A stretch of 64,000 nucleotides of DNA from Lentisphaeria bacterium. Lineage in GTDB: Bacteria > Verrucomicrobiota > Lentisphaeria > Victivallales > Victivallaceae. This document shows positions 51,820 to 60,071 of the stretch, piece after piece. The stretch is from assembly GCA_017450705.1 (NCBI GenBank), contig JAFSTC010000071.1, positions 1 to 64,000 on the forward strand. The letters run 5' to 3'. How positions within the stretch are numbered: position 1 is the stretch's first letter; each line of letters begins with the position of its first letter. The translations under genes were made by a program, and so were the position numbers. The notes beneath the pieces are model-generated. The model saw only the letters and a program-made list of their open reading frames with translations. It did not search any database and was not told where the DNA came from.

Positions 51820-54800
51820 TTATTTGGAGGTGAACAAATAAACGAGTCCCTTCATCGTGACGGCGGCGACGGCATTCCCCGAAACGGCCGTCCGGGCCAT
51901 GATCTGGGAATCCAGCTGGGCCTGCCACAGGACTTTTCCCGAGGTCAGGTCGAGCACGTAAAGCTTGCCGTCGAGAGCGCCGCAGATCACCGTGCCGCCC
52001 GCGATGACGGGCGACGCGGAAACTTCGGGATATCCGCGTCTGTGATAAGGCGTGGCGGGGATCAGCGCCTTCCCCGGCTTGAAATGCCACGATTCTTTGA
52101 GCGTTTCCCGGTCAAGGGCATGCAGTCCGTCGGGAGAGCCGAAGACGATGATCTTCTCCGCAACGGCGGGCGCCGAAGCAGTCTCCATCCCGGCGGGCTT
52201 GGCCGTTTCCCGGAGGATCTTTCCCGTCGCGGGATCGATGACGAAAAATATCTTCCGGCCCTTGAAATACATTTCCCCGCCGGCAATGACAGGAGACGCG
52301 TCGAGATAGGTGAAGTCCCGTCCCCGGCGCAGGTTCCATAGGATCTTCCCCGTCGCCGTATCGAAGCCTTTCAATCCGTACCGCCAGGAGACGCCGGAGA
52401 TGCCGATGTTGCCGGAAACGGCGACGCCGCCTGTCCAGACGCCGCCCGTTTCCCGGGTCGTCGGGCCCTGATATTTGATCTTTCCCGTGGCGCAGTCGAT
52501 GAGCACGGGAGCTTCGTTGTAGAGCAGGAGCGTGCCGTTGTCAATGACCGGAGCCCCGTACATGCCGTTGGTCTTTTCCGCATCGGCCACGGCGGTCTTC
52601 CAGAGGATCTCGCCGGTGCTCTGCCGCAGGGAGAACACCTGGCCGTCGACGCAGCAGACGTAAAGGTTTTTCCCGTCGGAGGCGATGCCGCCCTTGACGG
52701 CGGCGCCGACGGTCTGTCTCCAGAGCTGTTTCCCGTCGGAAGCGTCGAATGCGGTGACCGCGGACTTTTCGGCGTTGTCATTGTCGCTCGCCGCGACAAA
52801 GATCCTGCCGCCGCAGATGACGGGCGGGGCATGATGGACCGCGCCCCCCGCGTCGGCACGCCACCGGAGGAAGAGCGGGGGAGGAACCTCTTCCGGGACG
52901 ACCGCGTTGCGGCTGCTGCCGAAGCCGGCCATGAGACAGGAGCCTCCGAGCCTCACGGCAGGCGCCGACGGATCGGGGGAAACAACGGGGTCGGCGACCT
53001 TTCCCGGATCGGAGTGAACGACCTCCGAAACGAGCCTGCCGTCGACTTCCCGGAAGATCCGGAAGGCCCGCGGGGAACCGTCAAGACCGCCCCCCGGCGC
53101 GGGAGAACACTCCCAGACGGGGATCCCGCCGGGGAACTTGCGGCACAGCAGGCTGTGAGTGTGTCCGCAGATGAAGCCGGCTATTTTTCCGGCATGTTCG
53201 GAAAAGAGGTGATCGATCAGCCGGTCGCCATACTGGGGCGGCTCATGACGGTGGATGACGATCTTTTTCCCCGCCGGAAGAAGAGCCAGTTCCCGTTTCA
53301 GCCACGCCCTCTGATTTTCGGGATCTTTGAGATTCCGCTCGTAAACGATGTTGAAGAATCGGAAGTTTCCGGCATCGAAGGAGTAGTACACGGGGCCGAA
53401 GTGTTTTTCGTAGGCCTCGCGGGTGTGCTCCGTCCCCTTGCTTTCCATGTCGTGATTGCCGGGGATGACGAAAACGTCCATTTGACACAGGGGCATCTTT
53501 TCCGCATGGCCGGCCAGACCGACGATATCGCCCGAATGGAGCAGAAAATCCCCCTTGTCCTTTTTCCCCAGCGCCGTGATCTCGCCGAGCCATGTCTCAG
53601 GTCTCCTCGCCTCCGTGTCGGTCACCTGATAGAAGACCAGCGGACGTTTTTCGGCGGGCGCAAATCCGAACGCGAGATCGTCGCTGTCCGCCGTCCTGTA
53701 AAACGGCGTACTGCATTTGTACCCCGCAGGACGGGAGGCGAAAATGAAACGCGCGGCTTCGTTTTTTGCGATCGAAAAGGATCCGTCTGCGGCGGTCTGC
53801 ACGACGGTCACTCCGTTGGAGACCCGGATCCCGGCCAGGCCCTTTTCGCCGTCGTCTCTTTTCCCGTTGCCGTTTTTGTCCTCGAAGACGATCCCCGTGT
53901 ACTTGTCGGACTTCTTCCCTGCCTTGCGGATGCCGCGATAGGTCACGCGCTGACGGATCACTGCCTTTTTCCCGGAGGGGATTTTGAAACGGTACAGCGG
54001 CTCCACCGTGAGGATCCCCGCGTTTTCACGCCACAGATGAACGCCGTAACAACCGTCGTCGAAGGAGAACTCCACGGCCTCCTCTTCTCCGAAGGATCTG
54101 ACGGAAAAGCGGACTTTGCCGCCGTTCCAGATCTCCCGTTTCGCATTGGAGAACTCGAGGACGGCATTCTCCTTGTGCCAGACCGTCGAGATCGGGGAGC
54201 CGACGGGCGAGAGAAGTTTTCCTGAGGAGACTTCCGCCGCGGCGCCCGGAAGTTTCCCCTCGGGGATCAGCGCGCCGGGCATCGGGATGTTGCGGATCCT
54301 TGCGAAAAATTCGATCGCTTTTCCGGAACTGCCGGGGTTGACGATCTCCCACTCGCAGTCGACGGTGTTGCCGCCGTCGGCAAGAGTCACGCGCTTGACG
54401 ATCTCGACCCCCGTGTATTTCTCAGCCTCGGGATTGGCGTCCTCCGGCGCCGGGACAACGTAACGGAACTCGATGCCGCCGTCTGTTTTCCGTGCGGAGA
54501 ACTTCTCTCGGCCGCCGAGGAAGGGGACGACCAGTTCGGCCAGCTTTCCCCGGGTCCCCCGCAGATCCAGGAGATCGTTGAGCGCCGAGGCCGCGGAGCG
54601 CCAGCCCATGACGAGGGCCTGATTCCCGGGGGCGATGTAGACGGCGCGTTTTTCCGCGGTCAGTTTGATCATGGCGATCTTTTCCGGCCGCAGAAGCCCG
54701 TAAGTCAGGCCGCCGCCGGTCGTTTTTCCGGAAGCGGAGGAATGGAATTTTTCCAGTTCGGCCGCGAGCTTTCCGGCGGGGACGGCTTTGTTCTCCGCGG

Positions 54801-57144
54801 AGAAGACCCAGATCCCCGCGTCGCAGGACTTGATCTTGACCAGATACTTCCCGTCAGCCGTGCGTTCCGGGGGCGTACAGCCGGCGAGAGCACGGGGGAC
54901 AAGTCCCGCATCCCTGGACGCGAGCTCGAGGATGACATCCTCTTCCGGATGATAGTTGAGGACCGTCAGCAGCAGCTGATCCCCTGCCCTGTGAACGGTG
55001 TGCCGGAGGAACGGCGCGAAATCAGGGGTCTGCATGACAAAGGTCTCCCCGTCGTCGGAGAGTTTGCGGTCGATCGTGTTCTTCGGGACGAAGGAGACGG
55101 CGTCGTCGCAGCGGGCCCCCGCCATGTAGAAGTCTTCGGCCGCCCCAACGATGCGGGAGGCGCGGAGCATTTCATGCAGGTAGGCTCCGTCGAAAAAGTC
55201 GTTGGGCCAGAAGCCGATGCCGACGCCGCCCAGCATGGCCGTGGCGACGATGTTGAGTTTGACGCCGGCCGGCGTATAGCGGATGTAAAACCGGCGGTTC
55301 ACTTCCGAGGGGTCGATAAAGGGGAACCAGGGGGTCTTGAGCTGCTTCCGGTTGAAGGCCGTGGTGTCGTAAAAACTCGTCCCCTCGAAGTAGGGCATGT
55401 TCCGCATGTAATCCAGCCCGATGCTGTCGCTCTGGCGGCAGTCCACGGCGCACCAGTCTGAGATGAGCGACCCGGTGGGGTGCAGGATATCCGTGACGAG
55501 AGAGACCTTCCTGCCCGGAAAATGTTTCCGGCAGGAGTCGAGATAACGCCGGATGATCCGCCGGTGCTGTTCGACCCGGAACTTGAACCAGGTGCCGGAA
55601 TGCCGCGCAAGGATCTGCTCCCGGGTGGGAACGGTTTTCATTTTTGCGAATTTCGCGAATTCCTCCAGACAGACCGGACAGAAGCAGTGACGGGTCGGAT
55701 GGGGTTCCAGGTCGAAATCGATGAGATCCACTTCGATTTTCCCGGCGCGCTCGCGCAGAAGCGTGGGGACATAATTGTCCCAGATGTATCCCTCGGGATC
55801 ACGGATGAGATAATCGGGGCAGAGGACTTCATCCGGCTCCCGGGGAGACCGGGGGACGCAGAGCGGGAACTTGACGTTCCTCGTCTTGGGGTCGTTGCGT
55901 TTCCACCGGGCGAACCCGAGCCGCGGCATGCTGCCCATGCTGCCGATCTCGATGGCTTTTTTGAAACCGGCGGTCTTCCGGCCGATGACGGAGGGATCGA
56001 CGTGACGCCACGCCCAGGGATCGATGCAGATCACCTGCGGAACGGAAAGGGCTTTCCAAAGTTCGACGTGCTGTTTACCGATCTCCTCGGGAGCCCCGAC
56101 CAGATTCGGGATGTACGAAGGGCAGATGATGAACTTTTCGGGGACTTTCCCGCCGTACTCGAGAGGCGGCAGGATCTCGAGGTTCAATGGCTGCGGCGTA
56201 TCGTTTCCGGCATACCATCGGCCCGCGCCCCGGGTGCCGGGAGCGCCGGTGGCCCGGACGAACACGCGGTAGGTGTTGTTCCAGGCCCGCCAGTCCTTCA
56301 TCACATGGGGCGGCAGCGTCAGTGTGTAGCGGGTCATGCCGCCGGAGAGTTTTTCCTTCCGGGGCGTTTCACAGCTCCACTTCCAGAAAGGGTCCCTGTC
56401 TTCGGCGGGCCGGGTGGCGGCGCCGCCTGCGATCTCGAACCCCGCCGGAAGCTCAAAAAAAAGGGACTGCGTTTCTTTCGGTCTCTGACCGGTGAAAGTG
56501 CAGTCCCAGGTCGCCGTGAACCCCCGGGGAATGCGGTATCTCCCGTTCTGGAACTCAACGGGGAAGAGATTCACCCTTTTTTTTTTATCCGCCGAGGCGG
56601 CGGGCGGGGGCTGCTCCCCGATCTCCTCGAGACTTATATCCGCAAAATCCGCCGGTCCCGTGGCCAAGGTCAGGGAGAGGTAAACGGAGACCAGCTGACT
56701 GGGCTTGAGCGTCCCGGTTTTGAACGTGCCCCGGTAATCCGTCCAGCCGGTGGTCCCGTCGATCATGTGCCACATTCGGGCGGCGCCGGAGAAAAGATAT
56801 TTCCCGGCGGTGAAACTGATGCCCGCGCCATGGGTGACCTTGTTGGGCAGCTGGCGTTTCACGTCCTTCGTCCGCATGCGGAACTTGAACATGTACGTCG
56901 TATCCGACTTCAGTTTCACCTGCTGGACGCACAAAGTCGCGAATTTGTTGTCCTTGTGGTTGTAGATGGAGAGATAGTGCTCGTCCCCTTCGGTCTTCAC
57001 CTCCCGTCCGCCGGGGGTCTTCGTCCAGGAGGAAAAAGTCCAGGACTTCGCGCCGTTGGTGAATTTGCCGTTGACGAGCAGGTTTTCCCCCGCCTGGAGG
57101 ACGAAAAGGCACAAAAATGCCCAAATGACCGCAAATTTCTTCAT
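51820..57144 (-). CDS. Giant secreted protein: barrel domain, metallophosphoesterase and PQQ-type propeller
   Basis: 1774 residues from ATG 57144 behind AAGGGGAT. The signal peptide is MKKFAVIWAFLCLFVLQAGE. Order: a carbohydrate-binding-module-like sandwich (20-185); beta-rich linker domain (190-335); a TIM-barrel-like region (about 340-720) with FDLEPHPTRHCFCPVCLEEF near 481, whose cysteines may bind zinc; beta domains to about 1070; a MetallophosN-type domain (DKNGNGKRDDGEKG near 1090, a calcium-binding-like loop); and a calcineurin-type phosphoesterase with LLHSGD (about 1200), IPGNHDME (1228), HRHEP and CGHTHS (1326). The C-terminal 350 residues form a PQQ-type beta-propeller (repeats such as FDASDGKQLWR, IDPATGKILRET, LDLTSGKVLWQ). 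It is likely exported to the periplasm or surface, acting on a phosphorylated or complex glycan. I know of no family with this full fusion. Confidence 0.82.
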   Translation of the reverse strand: MKKFAVIWAFLCLFVLQAGENLLVNGKFTNGAKSWTFSSWTKTPGGREVKTEGDEHYLSIYNHKDNKFATLCVQQVKLKSDTTYMFKFRMRTKDVKRQLPNKVTHGAGISFTAGKYLFSGAARMWHMIDGTTGWTDYRGTFKTGTLKPSQLVSVYLSLTLATGPADFADISLEEIGEQPPPAASADKKKRVNLFPVEFQNGRYRIPRGFTATWDCTFTGQRPKETQSLFFELPAGFEIAGGAATRPAEDRDPFWKWSCETPRKEKLSGGMTRYTLTLPPHVMKDWRAWNNTYRVFVRATGAPGTRGAGRWYAGNDTPQPLNLEILPPLEYGGKVPEKFIICPSYIPNLVGAPEEIGKQHVELWKALSVPQVICIDPWAWRHVDPSVIGRKTAGFKKAIEIGSMGSMPRLGFARWKRNDPKTRNVKFPLCVPRSPREPDEVLCPDYLIRDPEGYIWDNYVPTLLRERAGKIEVDLIDFDLEPHPTRHCFCPVCLEEFAKFAKMKTVPTREQILARHSGTWFKFRVEQHRRIIRRYLDSCRKHFPGRKVSLVTDILHPTGSLISDWCAVDCRQSDSIGLDYMRNMPYFEGTSFYDTTAFNRKQLKTPWFPFIDPSEVNRRFYIRYTPAGVKLNIVATAMLGGVGIGFWPNDFFDGAYLHEMLRASRIVGAAEDFYMAGARCDDAVSFVPKNTIDRKLSDDGETFVMQTPDFAPFLRHTVHRAGDQLLLTVLNYHPEEDVILELASRDAGLVPRALAGCTPPERTADGKYLVKIKSCDAGIWVFSAENKAVPAGKLAAELEKFHSSASGKTTGGGLTYGLLRPEKIAMIKLTAEKRAVYIAPGNQALVMGWRSAASALNDLLDLRGTRGKLAELVVPFLGGREKFSARKTDGGIEFRYVVPAPEDANPEAEKYTGVEIVKRVTLADGGNTVDCEWEIVNPGSSGKAIEFFARIRNIPMPGALIPEGKLPGAAAEVSSGKLLSPVGSPISTVWHKENAVLEFSNAKREIWNGGKVRFSVRSFGEEEAVEFSFDDGCYGVHLWRENAGILTVEPLYRFKIPSGKKAVIRQRVTYRGIRKAGKKSDKYTGIVFEDKNGNGKRDDGEKGLAGIRVSNGVTVVQTAADGSFSIAKNEAARFIFASRPAGYKCSTPFYRTADSDDLAFGFAPAEKRPLVFYQVTDTEARRPETWLGEITALGKKDKGDFLLHSGDIVGLAGHAEKMPLCQMDVFVIPGNHDMESKGTEHTREAYEKHFGPVYYSFDAGNFRFFNIVYERNLKDPENQRAWLKRELALLPAGKKIVIHRHEPPQYGDRLIDHLFSEHAGKIAGFICGHTHSLLCRKFPGGIPVWECSPAPGGGLDGSPRAFRIFREVDGRLVSEVVHSDPGKVADPVVSPDPSAPAVRLGGSCLMAGFGSSRNAVVPEEVPPPLFLRWRADAGGAVHHAPPVICGGRIFVAASDNDNAEKSAVTAFDASDGKQLWRQTVGAAVKGGIASDGKNLYVCCVDGQVFSLRQSTGEILWKTAVADAEKTNGMYGAPVIDNGTLLLYNEAPVLIDCATGKIKYQGPTTRETGGVWTGGVAVSGNIGISGVSWRYGLKGFDTATGKILWNLRRGRDFTYLDASPVIAGGEMYFKGRKIFFVIDPATGKILRETAKPAGMETASAPAVAEKIIVFGSPDGLHALDRETLKESWHFKPGKALIPATPYHRRGYPEVSASPVIAGGTVICGALDGKLYVLDLTSGKVLWQAQLDSQIMARTAVSGNAVAAVTMKGLVYLFTSK

Positions 57145-57180
57145 TTCTGCATATCCCCTTGCTGTGAAGGTTGTAAACCG

Positions 57181-57966
57181 TCAGAGTGCCTTGATGGAAC
57201 CGATGACCTTGTAGTATTCGAAGCCGACCTTGAGCGGGACTTTGTAGTCGTTGGTGGTCGCACCGTCCTCGAGAAACTCCTGCCCGGTCCTGGCCCCGGC
57301 GTGGCCGTCCATGTAGGCGACCTGGCATTTCCCGCCCTGAATGGGCGCGGCGGTGCTTCCGTAGGGCCTTGTCTCGCTTGCTCCGTGACGGAACCTGCCG
57401 TAGAGAAGACTTGCGGCGACGATCTGATTCTGGACGCCGCTGTCATAGCAGTATACGGCCTTGGTCGGCTGTGTCAACGCCGACGTCTTCCGGAAAAAGT
57501 TGTAATCCGCCAGAGAGATATACCCGGCAAGCCACGGATTGACGACGTAGTGCGTATAGCGGAATCCGGCCGACGCGTGGAAATTGATCGACTCGCTGGG
57601 ACAGGCGAAACTGCCTTTGGCGACATAGCCGTAATAGGTCAGTCCGTAACCGCTGCCGCTGAGCTGGTGAGGATCTCCGTTCACGGTCCGCCCGCTGAGC
57701 AGATTGTACCACAGTTTTCTCGTGGTGTCGCCGCCGTTGGAGGGCGTGATCCAGTCGTCGCTGGCTCCGGCGTACATCTGGACCCCCGTGCCGATCTGTT
57801 TGAGATTGTTCATGCACGTGGAGGTCTTGGCCCGGTCCCGGGCCGCCTGCAGCGCGGGCATGAGCATCGCGGCCAGAATGGCGATGATGGCGATGACGAC
57901 CAGCAGCTCTATCAGGGTGAAGGGACGCAGTTTGCCGATGTTCCGGCGACGTGAGAAATCCGACAT
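57181..57966 (-). CDS. Pseudopilin-type protein with prepilin leader
   Basis: 261 residues from ATG 57966 behind AAGGAG. After a 20-residue basic leader ([10 protein letters not shown]) comes the type IV prepilin core [20 protein letters not shown], cleavable before Phe with Glu at +5. The remainder is a DUF1559-like globular head with GSFACPSES and a C-terminal YMDGHAGA, corresponding to the H-x-DG motif of such proteins. No type II secretion or type IV pilus assembly gene is in the window. It heads the leftward unit with the giant secreted protein (36 nt downstream) and is divergent from the GntR regulator gene. It probably displays or carries glycan-binding surface structures; that role is inference. 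Confidence 0.9.
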   Translation of the reverse strand: MSDFSRRRNIGKLRPFTLIELLVVIAIIAILAAMLMPALQAARDRAKTSTCMNNLKQIGTGVQMYAGASDDWITPSNGGDTTRKLWYNLLSGRTVNGDPHQLSGSGYGLTYYGYVAKGSFACPSESINFHASAGFRYTHYVVNPWLAGYISLADYNFFRKTSALTQPTKAVYCYDSGVQNQIVAASLLYGRFRHGASETRPYGSTAAPIQGGKCQVAYMDGHAGARTGQEFLEDGATTNDYKVPLKVGFEYYKVIGSIKAL

Positions 57967-58027
57967 GATCGACTCCTTACTTTCAAGTTGATGCGAGTTT
58001 GACCCACCATTTCGCAGTGACAGGCAT

Positions 58028-58056
58028 ATTATACACGGGGAGCGGGGCGTTGTCAA
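58028..58056 (-). promoter_or_regulatory. Promoter of the leftward glycan unit
   Basis: Minus strand TTGACA (58056-58051), 17-bp spacer, TATAAT (58033-58028): a near-consensus promoter that would need strong repression. Confidence 0.85.
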
Positions 58057-58087
58057 TGTCAAATCCTGTCAATATCAATGTCAAATC
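58053..58087. promoter_or_regulatory. Direct repeats TCAATGTCAAATC (operator candidate)
   Basis: Two perfect 13-bp copies at 58053-58065 and 58075-58087, 22 bp apart (two helical turns). The first covers most of the -35 box of the leftward promoter. The GntR regulator encoded just to the right is the natural candidate to bind here. Confidence 0.65.
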
Positions 58088-58141
58088 GTAACATCACATC
58101 TCCGGAGAGGCCTGCCGTTTTTCAGTTTTCGACCGGGGCAC

Positions 58142-58170
58142 TTGACAGCAAAAAAACATCGGGCTATATT
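58142..58170 (+). promoter_or_regulatory. Promoter of the gntR-pseudopilin-beta-helix unit
   Basis: TTGACA at 58142-58147, 17-bp spacer, TATATT at 58165-58170. Confidence 0.85.
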
Positions 58171-58175
58171 ATAAC

Positions 58176-58193
58176 TGGACTGGGTTGGACTGG
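58176..58193. promoter_or_regulatory. Direct repeats TGGACTGG at the gntR start point
   Basis: Copies at 58176-58183 and 58186-58193, exactly 10 bp apart, directly after the -10 box and across the expected transcription start. They could be an autoregulatory site of a different type from the 13-bp repeats. Confidence 0.45.
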
Positions 58194-58231
58194 ATTTATT
58201 CAAAATTTATTCATTCACGGGTAAAAAACTC

Positions 58232-59257
58232 ATGACGCCCAAAGAACAAATGTCCTTTGCCGATCAGCTGGCGGAGTCGCTGCGCAAGGCGATCCGGAGC
58301 GGTCAGTTCGCCCCGGGGAGCAAACTGCCTGGAGAGCGCAAACTCTCCCAATATTACGGGGTCTGCCGGGCGACGGTGGTTTCCGCACTGGAAAAACTCG
58401 AGACGGAAAATCTCATCAAAAAGATCCCGGCCCGGGGAAATTTCGTACTCGACCGCAGCATCCCGCCCCGCATTCTGCTTGTCTGGCCGGGGGAGGAACT
58501 CGGCAAGGCCGACAAACCCGAAACCACGTTTTCCTTTTTCGAATTTTACAGGGGGATGCTCCACGAAGCGGCGAACTGCAATACGGAGATTTCCACGGTC
58601 TGCGTTCCCGAAGGACTCTCCGGCAAGGCGCTGGAACGGTGCATCGCCAGGATCGACGCCTTCGACTCGATCGTTTTCCCCGCGCACCAGCTTCTTGAAC
58701 TGCGGCGGCATTTCTGCGGTCGCAAGACACTGGTCGCAAAATACAGCTTCATCACCCCGCCCTCCCCCGGGGAGCGGGCGCATATCTCTCTGATCACGAC
58801 GGATTACGTTCTCGCGTTCCGTCGTTTTGCGGAGCGGATCCGCCGGGCCGGACACGGGGAACTGACGATCCTGACCCCCGCCCCCAATGCGTGGTTTCGG
58901 GAGCGCGCCCGGGTGCTTCGCACGGCGGCGGAAGAATCGGGATTGTCCGCCGAAGATATCGTGTGCCCTCCCGAAAGATTCGCGGACATCCTGCCGGAAC
59001 TGCGGGGAAAGCAGATCTTTTTCAATCACACGAACACGCTGAATCTCTTTTACCACGCCTGCCTGATGGCGGGACTCCTTCCCGGCAGGGATATGATATT
59101 GACATCCATGTGTTCCGGGGAAACGCTTTCCGGCCTGATCCCGCCTCCCTCGTACATCAGGATCCCGAACTATGAAACGGGGCGGAAGGCCTTCCAGCTC
59201 GCGTGGAAACAATCCCCGCCGCAGCTCGTCGCCGTTCCCGCGGAATTCGTCGAATGA
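58232..59257 (+). CDS. GntR-family regulator with LacI-like sugar-binding domain
   Basis: 341 residues. Residues 1-75 are a GntR winged helix: [42 protein letters not shown], followed by the wing [12 protein letters not shown]. From residue 78 the chain alternates strands and helices as in LacI/periplasmic-binding effector domains ([51 protein letters not shown]). This combination (as in AraR) senses sugars and usually represses catabolic genes. Its position between two divergent units with operator-like repeats supports local control of both. The first ATG is at 58232; no strong ribosome site is seen. Confidence 0.88.
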   Translation: MTPKEQMSFADQLAESLRKAIRSGQFAPGSKLPGERKLSQYYGVCRATVVSALEKLETENLIKKIPARGNFVLDRSIPPRILLVWPGEELGKADKPETTFSFFEFYRGMLHEAANCNTEISTVCVPEGLSGKALERCIARIDAFDSIVFPAHQLLELRRHFCGRKTLVAKYSFITPPSPGERAHISLITTDYVLAFRRFAERIRRAGHGELTILTPAPNAWFRERARVLRTAAEESGLSAEDIVCPPERFADILPELRGKQIFFNHTNTLNLFYHACLMAGLLPGRDMILTSMCSGETLSGLIPPPSYIRIPNYETGRKAFQLAWKQSPPQLVAVPAEFVE

Positions 59258-59304
59258 CCGGACACCCTAACAGTTTTACCCATAAACAAATGAAAGGACG
59301 ACCA

Positions 59305-60054
59305 ATGAAAAAAACGAACACGCACTTCACTTTGATTGAGCTCCTGGTCGTCATCGCCATCATCGCCATCCTGGCCGCGATGCTCATGCCCGCGCTGCAG
59401 CAGGCCCGCGAGCGGGGCAAGACGACGACGTGCGTCAACCAGCTCAAGCAGATCGGTCAGGCGATGTTCTCCTATCAGGCGGAATACGACGACTTCTACC
59501 CCTGGTCGTCCTACACGGCGCACAAGTGGGCGTGGATATTCTATCAGAAGTACCTGCCGTCGCGAAAAGCTTGGAAGTGCCCCTCCGCCAGCGTCTTCAC
59601 CAACAATTACATCGACGGTTCCGAGGATGTTCTCAACTGCGCCGAAAGCAATCTGCAAAGCCGCTTCACGAGCTACATGCCCTACGGCTACAACTACGTG
59701 GGCTTCGCCTCGACGAGGGCCTGGGGAGCGACGCTCAATGCCGACGTCGTTTTCGGCGTCAAGGTCTCTCAGGTGCGCAAGCCTTCGATCAAAATACTGC
59801 TGGGCGACAGCGCCCGCAACAACGCGGACGGCACACCGAAACTTGATACACAGTGCGGCTGCAACCTGTGGTTCCAGCCGACCAGCACCTCGTGGAGTGC
59901 GCTTCACGACCGGCACGGCGGCGAGTCGGCCAACATCGGCTGGGCCGACGGGCACGTCACCAACGAACATGATTCCCGCTTCAAGTACATCCGCATCGAC
60001 GGTTCCGAAGACACCGCCGTCAAAAGACACTGGATGGCCTGTACGGTCAAATGA
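59305..60054 (+). CDS. Second pseudopilin-type protein with prepilin leader
   Basis: 249 residues from ATG 59305 after AAAGGA; ATG 59290 in frame is possible and would add five residues. The very short leader (MKKTNTH) precedes [20 protein letters not shown], cut before Phe. The head has paired cysteines ([20 protein letters not shown]) and a C-terminal H-x10-DG motif ([16 protein letters not shown]), one residue longer than the usual H-x9-DG. It lies 47 nt after gntR and 17 nt before the first beta-helix gene. Except for the leader and tail motif it is unlike the pseudopilin of the leftward unit, so each unit has its own type. Confidence 0.9.
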   Translation: MKKTNTHFTLIELLVVIAIIAILAAMLMPALQQARERGKTTTCVNQLKQIGQAMFSYQAEYDDFYPWSSYTAHKWAWIFYQKYLPSRKAWKCPSASVFTNNYIDGSEDVLNCAESNLQSRFTSYMPYGYNYVGFASTRAWGATLNADVVFGVKVSQVRKPSIKILLGDSARNNADGTPKLDTQCGCNLWFQPTSTSWSALHDRHGGESANIGWADGHVTNEHDSRFKYIRIDGSEDTAVKRHWMACTVK

Positions 60055-60071
60055 TTTTTGAGGAGAGATCA

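Noticed and set aside
57181-60054. Type II secretion or type IV pilus gene cluster
   Set aside because: Only the two prepilin-leader proteins are present; there is no ATPase, secretin, inner-membrane platform or prepilin peptidase gene.
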